Positions 35,429-43,960 of a DNA stretch of 64,000 nt are shown in pieces. Source of the stretch: G963667675 sp964291545 (GTDB lineage: Bacteria > Chloroflexota > Dehalococcoidia > Lucifugimonadales > UBA3495); assembly GCA_964291545.2 (NCBI GenBank), contig OZ219861.1, positions 434,001 through 498,000 of the forward strand, read 5' to 3'. How positions within the stretch are numbered: the first letter of the stretch is position 1; the number at the start of each line of letters is the position of its first letter. The notes beneath the pieces are model-generated. The model did no database searches and was not told the origin of the DNA. It saw only the letters and a program-made list of their open reading frames with translations. The position numbers were made by a program, and so were the translations under genes.

Positions 35429-36571
35429 GTGTCCAGCTACAGGGTCATATCGGGCGACAGCCACGTAATCGAAACGTCGGACGTGTGGACCGAACGAGCT
35501 CTGCCCAAGTTCAAAGACCTGGTGCCCCACGTCGAAGCCGCCGAGCCAGGCGTCCTGGACCACCACGGGCGCCCTCAGAAAGACTTTTGGGTCTGCGAAG
35601 GCCAGCAGATTGTCCAATTCGGGGGCGACCCCAAGACCGGAGTCAGGTTCGACGACCCGATGGACCTCCTCAAGGGGCACAGAGGGGATGAGTTCATAAT
35701 TAAAGGGGCTTTCATCCCCGAAGAGCACGTCAAGGACAACGAGCTGGACGGCGTCGACGTCAGCATCGTCTATCCGACAATCGGCATCTACCTCTTTGGC
35801 ATACAGAGCAGCCCGCTGATGGATGAAATCTGCAGGGGCTACAACGATTGGATCGCCGACTGGTGCAGCACATTCCCCGACAAGCTCAAGGGCATCGCCA
35901 TGATCAACCACGACGACGTGGGCGTGGCGGTCAAAGAAATGGAACGCTGCCGCAAGATGGGCCTTATCGGCGCCATGATTACCGTAGCTCCCCTGGACGA
36001 CCAGCTTTACGACCAGCCGGTATACGAACCCATGTGGGCCGCGTCACAGGACTTGGACATGCCCCTCAGCCTCCACGCCGCCACCAATCGCCAGGGCTTC
36101 TTTGCCGACCCCCTGGCCATGAGGGCCGCCTGGATTACCACCATGCACCACGCAATCGAGACCTCTCTGGCCGACATCATCCTCAGCGGTGTCCTGGACC
36201 GCTATCCCGGCATCAAAATCGGCTCTGTGGAGCACGAAATCGCCTGGGTCCCCCACTTCCTCGACCGGTTGGACAACACCTACACCCAGCGAGTCGGCCC
36301 GTGGCTCACCGAGAACCGCTTGAAGGATGACCTCCTTCCCAGCGACCAGTTCCGCACCAACTGCTTCCTGGGCTTCCAGGAGGACGCCCTCGGCCTCAGG
36401 AACCGGGAAATCATTGGCATGGACACCCTGCAGTGGGGCAGCGACTATCCCCATGCGGAAAGCACCTTCCCCAGGAGCCGCGAGATCCTCGACGGCATGT
36501 TAATCGGCTGCACCGGTGAGGAAAGGGCCAAGATCGTAGGCGGCAACTGCGCCGAGATGTACCACCTCTAG
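35429..36571 (+). CDS. Amidohydrolase family protein 3
   Basis: The third tandem copy, 380 aa, evidently a recent duplicate of copy 2: the segments FHTN-like CFLGFQEDALGL, RVGPWLTENRLKDDLLPSDQ and RCRKMGLIGAMITVAPLD are the same in both. The metal motif reads SGDSHVIETSDVW, with Glu15 kept but Pro16 changed to Thr. The start is GTG 35429 with AGGAGA 5 nt upstream. No good separate promoter is visible in the 113-nt gap, so it may be read through from copy 2. Downstream lies a cluster of palindromic repeats. Confidence 0.9.
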   Translation: MSSYRVISGDSHVIETSDVWTERALPKFKDLVPHVEAAEPGVLDHHGRPQKDFWVCEGQQIVQFGGDPKTGVRFDDPMDLLKGHRGDEFIIKGAFIPEEHVKDNELDGVDVSIVYPTIGIYLFGIQSSPLMDEICRGYNDWIADWCSTFPDKLKGIAMINHDDVGVAVKEMERCRKMGLIGAMITVAPLDDQLYDQPVYEPMWAASQDLDMPLSLHAATNRQGFFADPLAMRAAWITTMHHAIETSLADIILSGVLDRYPGIKIGSVEHEIAWVPHFLDRLDNTYTQRVGPWLTENRLKDDLLPSDQFRTNCFLGFQEDALGLRNREIIGMDTLQWGSDYPHAESTFPRSREILDGMLIGCTGEERAKIVGGNCAEMYHL

Positions 36572-36614
36572 GGCCTCACCCACGCCTTCTTGGGGGTCCC
36601 TGCAGCGGGCAACT

Positions 36615-36641
36615 GTCATTCCGAGCGAAGCCGAGGAATCT
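36615..36641. repeat. Palindromic intergenic repeat, ATTCC..GGAAT type
   Basis: ATTCC...GGAAT arms (36618-36622, 36635-36639) around GAGCGAAGCCGA. This word is of the kind scattered as dispersed repeats through many environmental bacterial genomes; only one copy is in this window. Confidence 0.5.
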
Positions 36642-36695
36642 AAAGTCCCTGCGCTGAGAGGCATAGAAAAGCCACGCCGCCCATCATCCCCAACC

Positions 36696-36725
36696 CGTCA
36701 TTCCGGCCCCCGAGCCGGAATCCAG
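36696..36725. repeat. Palindromic intergenic repeat, ATTCCGGC stem
   Basis: ATTCCGGC (36700-36707) and GCCGGAAT (36714-36721), perfect 8-bp stem, loop CCCCCGA. Same GTCATTCCG opening as the repeat at 36615. Confidence 0.6.
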
Positions 36726-36765
36726 AGCGCCTGTCTACCAACCTCGTAGCATTCCCTCCACCGCA

Positions 36766-36812
36766 CCCCGCCCGTTCGCCCTGAGGCTCTCGAAGGGGGA
36801 ACGGACGGGCGG
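36766..36812. repeat. REP-like inverted repeat, CCGTTCGCCCT type
   Basis: CCGCCCG...CGGGCGG outer arms and an inner GTTCGCCCT / AGGGGGAAC, with GAGGCTCTCGA in the middle. It ends 9 nt before the msrB stop, at the convergent end of two genes, the usual site for such elements. Confidence 0.5.
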
Positions 36813-36820
36813 CGCCGGCC

Positions 36821-37192
36821 CTACTCCGAGGGCACGAACTTCATAGAAAGCGAATTCACGCAGTGCCGGGTGTTGTTCGCCGTCAACCGTTCCCCGACGA
36901 ACACGTGGCCCAGGTGGCCACCGCATTTGGCGCACTCTATCTCCGTCCGCATGCCGTCGGGGTCCGGCAGGCGGTTCACCGCTCCGGGTATCTCGTCATC
37001 GAAGGCCGGCCAGCCGCAGTGCGCGTCGAACTTGTCCTCCGACCTGTACAGTTCGGCGTTGCAACGCCGGCAGATGTACACCCCCGGCTCGTAGAAATCG
37101 TCATACTCCCCGGAAAACGGGGGCTCGGTGCCCTTGTGCTCGATTACGTACCGTTCCTGCGCCGTAAGCTCGTTGTACTTGGTCGTATCCAT
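36821..37192 (-). CDS. msrB: Peptide-methionine (R)-S-oxide reductase
   Basis: Repairs oxidised methionine in proteins. A 123-aa enzyme with the structural zinc site (Cys41, Cys44, Cys87, Cys90), the resolving Cys59 in HCGWPAF, GHVFVGE and the catalytic Cys111 in RHCVNS. It is the stand-alone form without a fused MsrA. ATG 37192 has GAGGAAG upstream. Divergently arranged from the next gene. Together with katG nearby and three redox lipoproteins it speaks for an aerobic, oxidant-exposed life. Confidence 0.95.
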   Translation of the reverse strand: MDTTKYNELTAQERYVIEHKGTEPPFSGEYDDFYEPGVYICRRCNAELYRSEDKFDAHCGWPAFDDEIPGAVNRLPDPDGMRTEIECAKCGGHLGHVFVGERLTANNTRHCVNSLSMKFVPSE

Positions 37193-37390
37193 CTTTCGCT
37201 TCCTCTTGTTTCTCGATTAGCGCCTTCCCAGAATCACCTGGGGTAAGCCCACTCATTGCGGGAGGGCTGGATGCCGCAATTCACCAAAATTATACCAGCC
37301 GGTCCTGCCTGTGCGGGCCTGCTGGGCTATTGACCTCTTCTCAACCCGTCCCCATAATGGCCCCATCCCGCATCGAAGAGACGCTTGCTC

Positions 37391-38530
37391 ATGCCAGACT
37401 GGCTCGGCGTCGACCACCTGTTCGAACTTTCCACCGGCGAAGCTATCGCCGGATTTTTCACTCCCCTGGCCATCTTCGCCGTCTTTGCCCTGGCCCAAAT
37501 CATCCTCCCGGCAAGGCGGGTGCCCGGCTATGTCATCGACCAGGAGACGGGCCAACCCCGCAACTACCGGCTCAACGGCCTCCTGGTGTTCGTTATCGCC
37601 GTCATCGTGTGGGCCACCGAAGTCACCGGCATGCCCCGGGACTGGTTCTACCGGTCCTCGGTCTACGCCGTGCTCGGCGGGACGGTATTCGCCACCATCT
37701 TTGCCGTGATAGCTGTGTTCAGCCTGCCCCAAGGCGCGGAAAAGAACCCCATAGCAGCCTTTTGGACCGGGCGGGCTCGGGAGATATCCTTCTTCGGCGA
37801 CCGCTTCGACATAAAAATGTGGTTCTACGTCGTCGGCGGGGCCATGCTGGCCCTCAACGCCCTGTCCGGGGCCGCCTACCACTACGAGCGCTTCGGCGAC
37901 GATTCCAACCCCGGCGTTTTTCTCTACGCCGCCTTCTTCACCTTCTACATACTGGACTACTTCATCTTCGAGCGCGTCCAGCTTTATACCTACGACCTGA
38001 TTCACGAGCGGCTGGGCTTCATGTTGTTCTGGGGCGGTCTCGTGGTCTACGGCTGGCTGTTCATCCTCCCCTTGTGGGGCATGGCCGCCCAGCCCGATCC
38101 CGGATTCTCCACGGGCTGGACCTATTTCTGGCTCATCGGAACGGCTATGCTGTTTCTGCTCGGCTGGGGCATCTCGCGCGGCGCCAACATGCAGAAATAC
38201 ACCTTCAAGCGGTGGCCCGACCGCAGGTTCCTCGGCTTCATCGAGCCCAGGTACATTCAGGCCGGCGACCGCAGGATCCTGCACAGCGGTTTCTGGGGTG
38301 TTGCCCGCCACTTCAACTACCTGGGAGAGGGTTTCCTGTCCCTGTCCGTCGCCCTGTCCTTCGGCCACTTCGCCAATCCCTGGGCCTGGATTTACTTCGT
38401 ATTCATCGTCACCCTGTTCACCTTCCGACAGCGCGACGACGACCGGCACTGCGCCGAGAAGTACGGCCCGGACAAGTGGGCCGAATATAAGACCCTGGTA
38501 AAGTACCGGATTTTCCCCGGCGTCTACTAG
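37391..38530 (+). CDS. ERG4/ERG24-family sterol-reductase-like membrane protein
   Basis: A multi-pass membrane protein of 379 aa, with about eight hydrophobic segments. The C-terminal half carries the two signatures of the eukaryotic delta(14)/delta(24)-sterol reductase family: GFWGVARHFNYLGE (about 300-313) and DDDRHCAEKYGPDKW...YRIFPGVY at the very C-terminus, the NADPH-binding part. Such proteins are uncommon in bacteria; here the likely substrate would be a steroid, hopanoid-like or isoprenoid double bond. ATG 37391 is used; an in-frame TTG at 37385 is an alternative. No sterol-synthesis gene is next to it. Confidence 0.82.
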   Translation: MPDWLGVDHLFELSTGEAIAGFFTPLAIFAVFALAQIILPARRVPGYVIDQETGQPRNYRLNGLLVFVIAVIVWATEVTGMPRDWFYRSSVYAVLGGTVFATIFAVIAVFSLPQGAEKNPIAAFWTGRAREISFFGDRFDIKMWFYVVGGAMLALNALSGAAYHYERFGDDSNPGVFLYAAFFTFYILDYFIFERVQLYTYDLIHERLGFMLFWGGLVVYGWLFILPLWGMAAQPDPGFSTGWTYFWLIGTAMLFLLGWGISRGANMQKYTFKRWPDRRFLGFIEPRYIQAGDRRILHSGFWGVARHFNYLGEGFLSLSVALSFGHFANPWAWIYFVFIVTLFTFRQRDDDRHCAEKYGPDKWAEYKTLVKYRIFPGVY

Positions 38531-38590
38531 TCGCTTTCCCAGCCCCGCTTCCCGCCCGTGCTGTTACCTGCTCAGGCGGTCAAATCATCA

Positions 38591-38623
38591 TTGACGGAGA
38601 CCCGGCGTCACACTATAGTGTGA
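38591..38623 (+). promoter_or_regulatory. Sigma-70-type promoter with 16-bp palindrome over the -10
   Basis: TTGACG (38591-38596), 17-nt spacer, TATAGT (38614-38619). TCACACTATAGTGTGA (38608-38623) is a perfect palindrome centred on the -10, so a dimeric regulator bound here would block RNA polymerase. Confidence 0.7.
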
Positions 38624-38682
38624 TTCGGGTCGCAGGCGTCTCCAGATCCTCGACCAAATCAAGAACTAAGGAAAAACCACAG

Positions 38683-39096
38683 ATGGCGCTGAATACCTAC
38701 CTCCACTTTAACGGGAATTGCCGCGAGGCTTTCGAGTTCTACCGCTCGGTCTTCGGCGGCGACTTTGAGATACTGCAGACATTCGCCGACGGCCCTCCCG
38801 GCATGGGCGTGTCCGACGACGAAAGCAACAACGTCATGCACGTTTCCCTCCGCGTCGGGGAGAGCATCCTCATGGGCAGCGATGTGCCGTCCGCCTTCGG
38901 CCCTCCCCCAAACCAGGGCAACAACTTCTCCATCTCCTACGCCGCTCAGAACAAGACGGAGACCGACGACCTTTTCGCCAAGCTCTCTGAGGGTGGCGTC
39001 GCTACCATGCCGCCCCAGGACATGTTCTGGGGATCCTACTTCGGTTCCTGCATAGACCGGTTCGGAATCAGTTGGATGGTCGACTGCGAGCGCTGA
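38683..39096 (+). CDS. VOC family protein, PhnB-like
   Basis: A 137-aa protein of the PhnB/3-demethylubiquinone-methyltransferase-like VOC branch: opens with LHFNGNCREAFEFYRSVFGG, has the family's DVPSAFGPPPNQGNNF and closes with MFWGSYFGSCIDRFGISWMV. The PhnB crystal family has no proven reaction. The start ATG 38683 follows AAGGA; the frame upstream of it overlaps the promoter. Expression is probably controlled at the palindrome at 38608-38623. Confidence 0.88.
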   Translation: MALNTYLHFNGNCREAFEFYRSVFGGDFEILQTFADGPPGMGVSDDESNNVMHVSLRVGESILMGSDVPSAFGPPPNQGNNFSISYAAQNKTETDDLFAKLSEGGVATMPPQDMFWGSYFGSCIDRFGISWMVDCER

Positions 39097-39187
39097 GCCT
39101 GATTCACCGTGCCCGGCTCTTCTGTTCCACCGTACTTTTCAAGTTTAGTGAGTTGACCAACCTGGCTCACAAGTAAGGAGGTCAATC

Positions 39188-40309
39188 ATGTCCAGCTACA
39201 GGGTTATATCGTCGGACAGCCACGTTAACGAGCCGGCCGACCTGTGGACAACCCGCGCCAACTCGAAGTTCAAAGACCGCGTGCCCCACGTAGAACACTT
39301 GGAGACCGGCGATGTCTGGTTTTACGATGGCACCAGGGGAGACCCCGCCGGGAACTCCGTCACCGTCGGCATCAGGTTCGAGGCCCCCGAGAAAATGGGC
39401 ACCAGGGTGCCCAGGATCGACGAGACTCGCCCCGGGGGTTATATCCCCGAAGAGCACGTGAAAGACATGGACCTAGACGGCATCGATATGGCCATCATCT
39501 ATCCCACCACCGGTGTCCGGGTGTATGCCGTGCCTGCCAGCGACATCCTCACCTATAGCTGCACCCTATACAACGACTGGATTTCGGAGTTTTGCAGCGC
39601 CGCCCCCAAACGCCTCAAGGCCATCGCCATGCTCAACGTGGACGACGTAGGGGATGGCATCAAAGAGTTGGAACGCTGCGCAAAGCTGGGCTTTATCGGC
39701 GCAATGATTGCCGTCTATCCTCTACTGGGACGGTCCTACGACAGGCCCGAGTACGAGCCCCTGTGGGCCGCGGCCCAAGATCTGGAAATGCCCATCAGCC
39801 TCCACGCCGCCACCAATCGCCCCGGTGAGGGCCAGGAGTTCTTGGACATGAACGCCGTTAGGCCCTCCTCCGTGTCCCTGCTGGCCCACTGGGCCGCCAT
39901 GTCCCTGGGCGACATCATCTGCAGCGGCGCTTTCGAACGTTTTCCCAAGCTCCAGGTGGGTTCGGTGGAACACGAACTCTCGTGGGTCCCCCACTTCCTG
40001 GACCGGCTGGACTACAACTACACCCAACGCTCCAAGAGGTTCTCCCCCTACCGCTACCAGGGAGATATATTCCCCAGCGACTTCTTCCGTAGCAACTGCT
40101 TCCTGGGATTCCAGGAAGACAGCCTGGGCATCAGGCTCCGGGACCTCATTGGGGTCGACACCCTGCAGTGGGGGTCGGACTACCCCCATCCCGAGTCCAC
40201 CTTCCCCAGGAGCCGGGAGATACTGGAAGAAATCCTGGTGGACTGCACCGAAGAGGAAAAGACCAAGATTGTCGGCGGCAATTCCGCCAGGGTATACCGC
40301 CTGGACTAG
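39188..40309 (+). CDS. Amidohydrolase family protein 4
   Basis: A 373-aa member of the same branch as the tandem three, but clearly diverged. Metal residues are kept: Asp10, His12, Glu15 (SSDSHVNEP), LHAATN, GSVEHELSW and GSDYPHPES. It has different loops: ETGDVWFYDGTRGDP in place of the long N-terminal loop, and HAATNRPGEGQEF in the substrate region. ATG 39188 has AAGGAGG 6 nt upstream. By its GIDMAIIYPTTG and NVDDVGDGIKELERCAK blocks it is closest in this window to amidohydrolase 5 on the other strand. Confidence 0.9.
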   Translation: MSSYRVISSDSHVNEPADLWTTRANSKFKDRVPHVEHLETGDVWFYDGTRGDPAGNSVTVGIRFEAPEKMGTRVPRIDETRPGGYIPEEHVKDMDLDGIDMAIIYPTTGVRVYAVPASDILTYSCTLYNDWISEFCSAAPKRLKAIAMLNVDDVGDGIKELERCAKLGFIGAMIAVYPLLGRSYDRPEYEPLWAAAQDLEMPISLHAATNRPGEGQEFLDMNAVRPSSVSLLAHWAAMSLGDIICSGAFERFPKLQVGSVEHELSWVPHFLDRLDYNYTQRSKRFSPYRYQGDIFPSDFFRSNCFLGFQEDSLGIRLRDLIGVDTLQWGSDYPHPESTFPRSREILEEILVDCTEEEKTKIVGGNSARVYRLD

Positions 40310-40355
40310 CCCAACGGCCCCTTTTCGACCGGGATTTCTCCGCCTCTTTCGTCGT

Positions 40356-42572
40356 CTAACGCACAGGTAATTCGAGGTCGAAGCGGTCCAGGCTCATGAC
40401 CTTGTCCCACGCCGCCGCGAAGTCGCTTACAAACGCCTCTTCCGCGTCTTCGCACGCATACACTTCCGATAGGGCTCGCAGCTCGGAGTTGGAACCGAAT
40501 ACCAGGTCCGCCCTGGTTCCGGTCCACTTGAGCATGCCGGTTCGGCGGTCGCGTCCCTCGTATACTCCCGCCAACGTGGCGGATTCTTGCCACTCCGTAT
40601 TCATGTCCAAAAGATTCACGAAGAAGTCGTTTGTCAGCGCTCCCGGTCGTTGGGTGAATACGCCGTGCTGGGACTGCCCAGTGTTCGCATCCAAGGCTCT
40701 CATGCCGCCAAGCAGCACCGTCATTTCAGGCGGAGTCAAAGTCAGCATGAACGCCCGCTCCACCAGAAGTTTCTCCGGTGATTCCCGGAGGCCGGCTTGG
40801 ACGTAGTTGCGGAACCCGTCTGCGGTTGGCTCGAGCACGGCAAACGATTCGACCTCGGTCCACTCCTGCAACGCGTCCGTGCGCCCCGGCACAAATGGGA
40901 CCCTCACGTCATGACCGGCGTTTCTGGCTGCTTCCTCGACGCCTGCACACCCGGCCAGCACTATCAGGTCGGCCAGCGACACCCTTATTCCGTCGGTCTG
41001 AGAGTCGTTGAATTCCCTTTGTATTCGCCCCAGGGTCTGCAGCGCCCTCTCCAACTCGGTAGGGTCGTTCACCTCCCAGTCCCTTTGCGGCGCAAGGCGG
41101 ATGCGCGCCCCGTTGGCTCCGCCTCGTTTATCGGTGCCGCGGAACGTTGCCGCCGCCGCCCAGGCGGTCGACACCAGGCTGGAAACGGACAGTCCCGATG
41201 CCAGGACCGTGCGTTTGAGGTCCTCTATCTCCCGTTCCCCTATCAACTGATGATCGACATCCGGGACGGGGTCTTGCCATAGCAAGGGCTCTTCCGGGAC
41301 CAGCGGGCCCAGGTAACGGCTTCTGGGCCCCATATCGCGGTGGATGAGCTTGAACCACGCCCTGGCGAAGGCCTCCTCGAGATCAGCCGGGTTCTCCAGG
41401 AAGCGCTTTGTAATCGCTTCATATTCCTGGTCTATCCTGAGCGCAAGGTCAGTGGTCAGCATCATGGGGGCGTGCTTCCTTGATGGGTCGTGCGCGTCCG
41501 GCACGCTGGCCGCGTCTGCCGCATTCTCGGGAGTAAATTGCCATTTGCCTGCTGGGCTCGTGGTCAGCTCCCAATCGTATGCGTACAGATTCTCGACAAA
41601 CTCGTTGTCCCACTGCACCGGATTGCTGGTCCAAGCCCCCTCCAGGCCGCTGGTAAACGTATCGCCGCCCTTGCCGGTGCCCGACCTGTTTTTCCAGCCC
41701 AGGCCCTGGTCTGCGATACTTGCGCCCTCAGGGCTGGGGCCCACCAAGTCCTCGGCAGCAGGGCCGTGTGCCTTACCGAAGGTATGCCCGCCTACAATAA
41801 GCGCAACCGTCTCTTCGTCACTCATCGCCATACGTCCGAAGGTTTGGCGAATGTATTTCGCTGCCGCCTCAGGGTCCGGATTGCCGTTCGGCCCCTCCGG
41901 GTTCACGTATATCAGGCCCATGTGGTCGGCGCCGTATGGCTCCTCGAGCTCTCCGTTGTCGTCATGGCGCTCGTTTCCAAGCCATGTGCCCTCAGGCCCC
42001 CAATCGGTAGTATCGTCCGCTTCCCAGACGTCGGGACGGCCGAACCCGAATCCAAGGGTCTTGAAACCCATCGATTCCAGTGCGCAGTTGCCGGCAAAGA
42101 CGATCAGGTCGGCCCAGGAGACTTTCCTGCCGTACTTCTGCTTGACCGGCCAGAGCAGGCGGCGGGCCTTGTCCAGGTTCGCATTGTCAGGCCAGCTGTT
42201 GAGGGGCGCAAAGCGCTGTTGTCCTGCGCCTCCACCACCCCGGCCATCAGTGATGCGGTACGTCCCTGCTGCGTGCCACGCCATCCTGATGAAAAGCGGC
42301 CCATAGTGGTTATAGTCCGCCGGCCACCAATCTTGGGAGGTCGTCATCACCTCCTCGATGTCCTTTTTCAGCGCATCTACGTCGACGGTCTCGAACGCTT
42401 TGGCGTAGTCGAAGTCGGCGCTCATGGGGTCCGACGCGGGCGAGTTCCGGCGCAAGACCTGCAGGTTCAACCGCTCCGGCCACCAGTATTGATTCAAAGC
42501 TATTTCGCCCTTCGCTGGGGTTTCAAACGGGCATTTGCCTCCCGCATCGCGTCCCGTTTCTACCGTTACCAA
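40356..42572 (-). CDS. katG: Catalase-peroxidase
   Basis: A bifunctional haem enzyme of 738 aa that destroys H2O2. Distal residues Arg96, Trp99 and His100 (RMAWHAAGTYR), the Tyr of the Met-Tyr-Trp adduct (GLIYVNPEGP, about 222) and the proximal His (GGHTFGKAHG, about 263) are all present, as is the second, degenerate C-terminal peroxidase domain. I start it at TTG 42572, with AGGAGG 8 nt upstream; the frame extends 31 codons further through the operator region. A Fur/PerR-type box lies 11 nt upstream of the ribosome site. Confidence 0.96.
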   Translation of the reverse strand: MVTVETGRDAGGKCPFETPAKGEIALNQYWWPERLNLQVLRRNSPASDPMSADFDYAKAFETVDVDALKKDIEEVMTTSQDWWPADYNHYGPLFIRMAWHAAGTYRITDGRGGGGAGQQRFAPLNSWPDNANLDKARRLLWPVKQKYGRKVSWADLIVFAGNCALESMGFKTLGFGFGRPDVWEADDTTDWGPEGTWLGNERHDDNGELEEPYGADHMGLIYVNPEGPNGNPDPEAAAKYIRQTFGRMAMSDEETVALIVGGHTFGKAHGPAAEDLVGPSPEGASIADQGLGWKNRSGTGKGGDTFTSGLEGAWTSNPVQWDNEFVENLYAYDWELTTSPAGKWQFTPENAADAASVPDAHDPSRKHAPMMLTTDLALRIDQEYEAITKRFLENPADLEEAFARAWFKLIHRDMGPRSRYLGPLVPEEPLLWQDPVPDVDHQLIGEREIEDLKRTVLASGLSVSSLVSTAWAAAATFRGTDKRGGANGARIRLAPQRDWEVNDPTELERALQTLGRIQREFNDSQTDGIRVSLADLIVLAGCAGVEEAARNAGHDVRVPFVPGRTDALQEWTEVESFAVLEPTADGFRNYVQAGLRESPEKLLVERAFMLTLTPPEMTVLLGGMRALDANTGQSQHGVFTQRPGALTNDFFVNLLDMNTEWQESATLAGVYEGRDRRTGMLKWTGTRADLVFGSNSELRALSEVYACEDAEEAFVSDFAAAWDKVMSLDRFDLELPVR

Positions 42573-42596
42573 ACGGAGATCCTCCTTCACATAACT

Positions 42597-42615
42597 GATA
42601 CTAATTATTATTATC
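42597..42615 (-). promoter_or_regulatory. Fur/PerR-type operator upstream of katG
   Basis: GATAATAATAATTAGTATC on the minus strand is a 9-1-9 inverted repeat with a single mismatched pair. It agrees with the E. coli Fur-box consensus at 16 of 19 positions and with the PerR box at 11 of 14. Its closeness to the ribosome site suggests it overlaps the transcription start. Confidence 0.7.
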
Positions 42616-42753
42616 CCATAGGAATAATTCGTGCGCCATAGGCAATGTGAGACTGGCGCCCTCATCGAAGTCGTCTAGAGACCAGGCGCGGGGAGCCGCC
42701 TTTGACAAACTGCTCCCTTTGTTCTTGAATACCCGTGTTCCAAAGGAGGCCCC

Positions 42754-43863
42754 ATGCGCCTGGCACCGATAAACCTCTACGACTACCGGGACAGGGCCAG
42801 ACAGCTTCTGCCGCCGCCTCTCTGGGACTACATCGACGGCGGCGGGGTGATGGACGAGTCCACCGTCCGCCGCAACCGCGCCGCCCTGGACCAGTTGACC
42901 TTGCGCCCCCGCTTTCTACGCGACATATCCCGGCGGGACATATCGACCACAGTCCTGGGCGCCCCTGTCAGCGTGCCCGTTATGCTCTCTCCTGCCGGCA
43001 TGCACATGAACGTCCACCCGGAGGGAGAACTGGCCGCGGCCAAAGGCGCCGGTATGTCCGATACCTTGATGATACTCAGCACCCTGTCCAGCTACAGCAT
43101 GGAGGAGGTCGCCCAGGCAGCCGCCGGCCCGCTGTGGTTCCAGCTTTATCACCGCGGCCGCGACTTTACCGAGATGCTTGTGCGCCGCGCCGAGGACGCC
43201 GGTTACAGGGCCATATGCCTGACCGTGGACATTCCCTTGCGCTCACCCCAGGAACGCGACGCTCGCACCGGCGGCATCAATTACCTGGGTCCCTTCTCCC
43301 TGGGGAATTTTCGTGGCATGAACGGTATGAACGACGCAGCTTCCGAGGCCGCCGCGTTGGACGCCTGGAACGCCGCCGCCGCGCCGCCCATAACCTGGCC
43401 TGAATTGGAATGGCTGCGCTCTTTGACCTCGCTGCCTTTAGTTCTCAAGGGCATCAATACCGCCGAGGACGCCCACCTGGCCGTCGAGCGCGGCATCGAC
43501 GGCATCTTTGTATCAACCCACGCCGGCCGCGTGTCCGACGCTGCCATGGGAGCCATAGAAATGCTTCCTCAGATCGTCGAGGCGACCCAGGGCCGCGCCG
43601 AGGTCTACGTGGACTCGGGCATCCGGCGGGGCAGCGACATCATCAAAGCCTTGGCCCTGGGCGCCCGCGCCGTGGGCATCGGCCGGCCCCTGTTCTGGGG
43701 CCTGGCTGTGGCTGGCGCCGTAGGAGTCCACGGGGTGCTGGAAGTTCTGCGGGAGGAAATCGACCGCTGCATGGCCTTCTGCGGCCAGACGAACATCCGC
43801 GAACTTGGGCCGGGGTTGGTCAACATCCCGGCCAATTGGGGAGGAGGCGTCACGCGGACTTAG
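42754..43863 (+). CDS. FMN-dependent alpha-hydroxy-acid oxidase/dehydrogenase-like protein
   Basis: A TIM-barrel flavoenzyme of the glycolate/lactate oxidase family, 369 aa. Tyr26 (DYIDGGG), QLY (129-131), Lys232 (VLKGI), catalytic His256 and Arg259, and the flavin-phosphate DSGIRRGSDIIKAL are present. The active-site motif, usually SNHGGRQLD, reads STHAGRVSD, and the DTP-GxR region reads DIPLRSPQ, so the substrate pocket is not that of a standard L-lactate or glycolate oxidase. AAGGAGG lies 4-5 nt before ATG 42754. Divergent from katG, which could deal with the H2O2 an oxidase would make. Confidence 0.87.
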   Translation: MRLAPINLYDYRDRARQLLPPPLWDYIDGGGVMDESTVRRNRAALDQLTLRPRFLRDISRRDISTTVLGAPVSVPVMLSPAGMHMNVHPEGELAAAKGAGMSDTLMILSTLSSYSMEEVAQAAAGPLWFQLYHRGRDFTEMLVRRAEDAGYRAICLTVDIPLRSPQERDARTGGINYLGPFSLGNFRGMNGMNDAASEAAALDAWNAAAAPPITWPELEWLRSLTSLPLVLKGINTAEDAHLAVERGIDGIFVSTHAGRVSDAAMGAIEMLPQIVEATQGRAEVYVDSGIRRGSDIIKALALGARAVGIGRPLFWGLAVAGAVGVHGVLEVLREEIDRCMAFCGQTNIRELGPGLVNIPANWGGGVTRT

Positions 43864-43960
43864 CGGTTACCGCGAGTTTACCCTGGTTGATCGTCCCGCC
43901 TGGTAGGACTTATCGGCGCCTTGCCCCACGTGCGCTGCACGCCGGCCCTTAACGGATCAA

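Noticed and set aside
37253..38449. 398-codon minus-strand frame over the sterol-reductase-like gene
   Set aside because: Acidic low-complexity product; the plus frame has helices and both family signatures.
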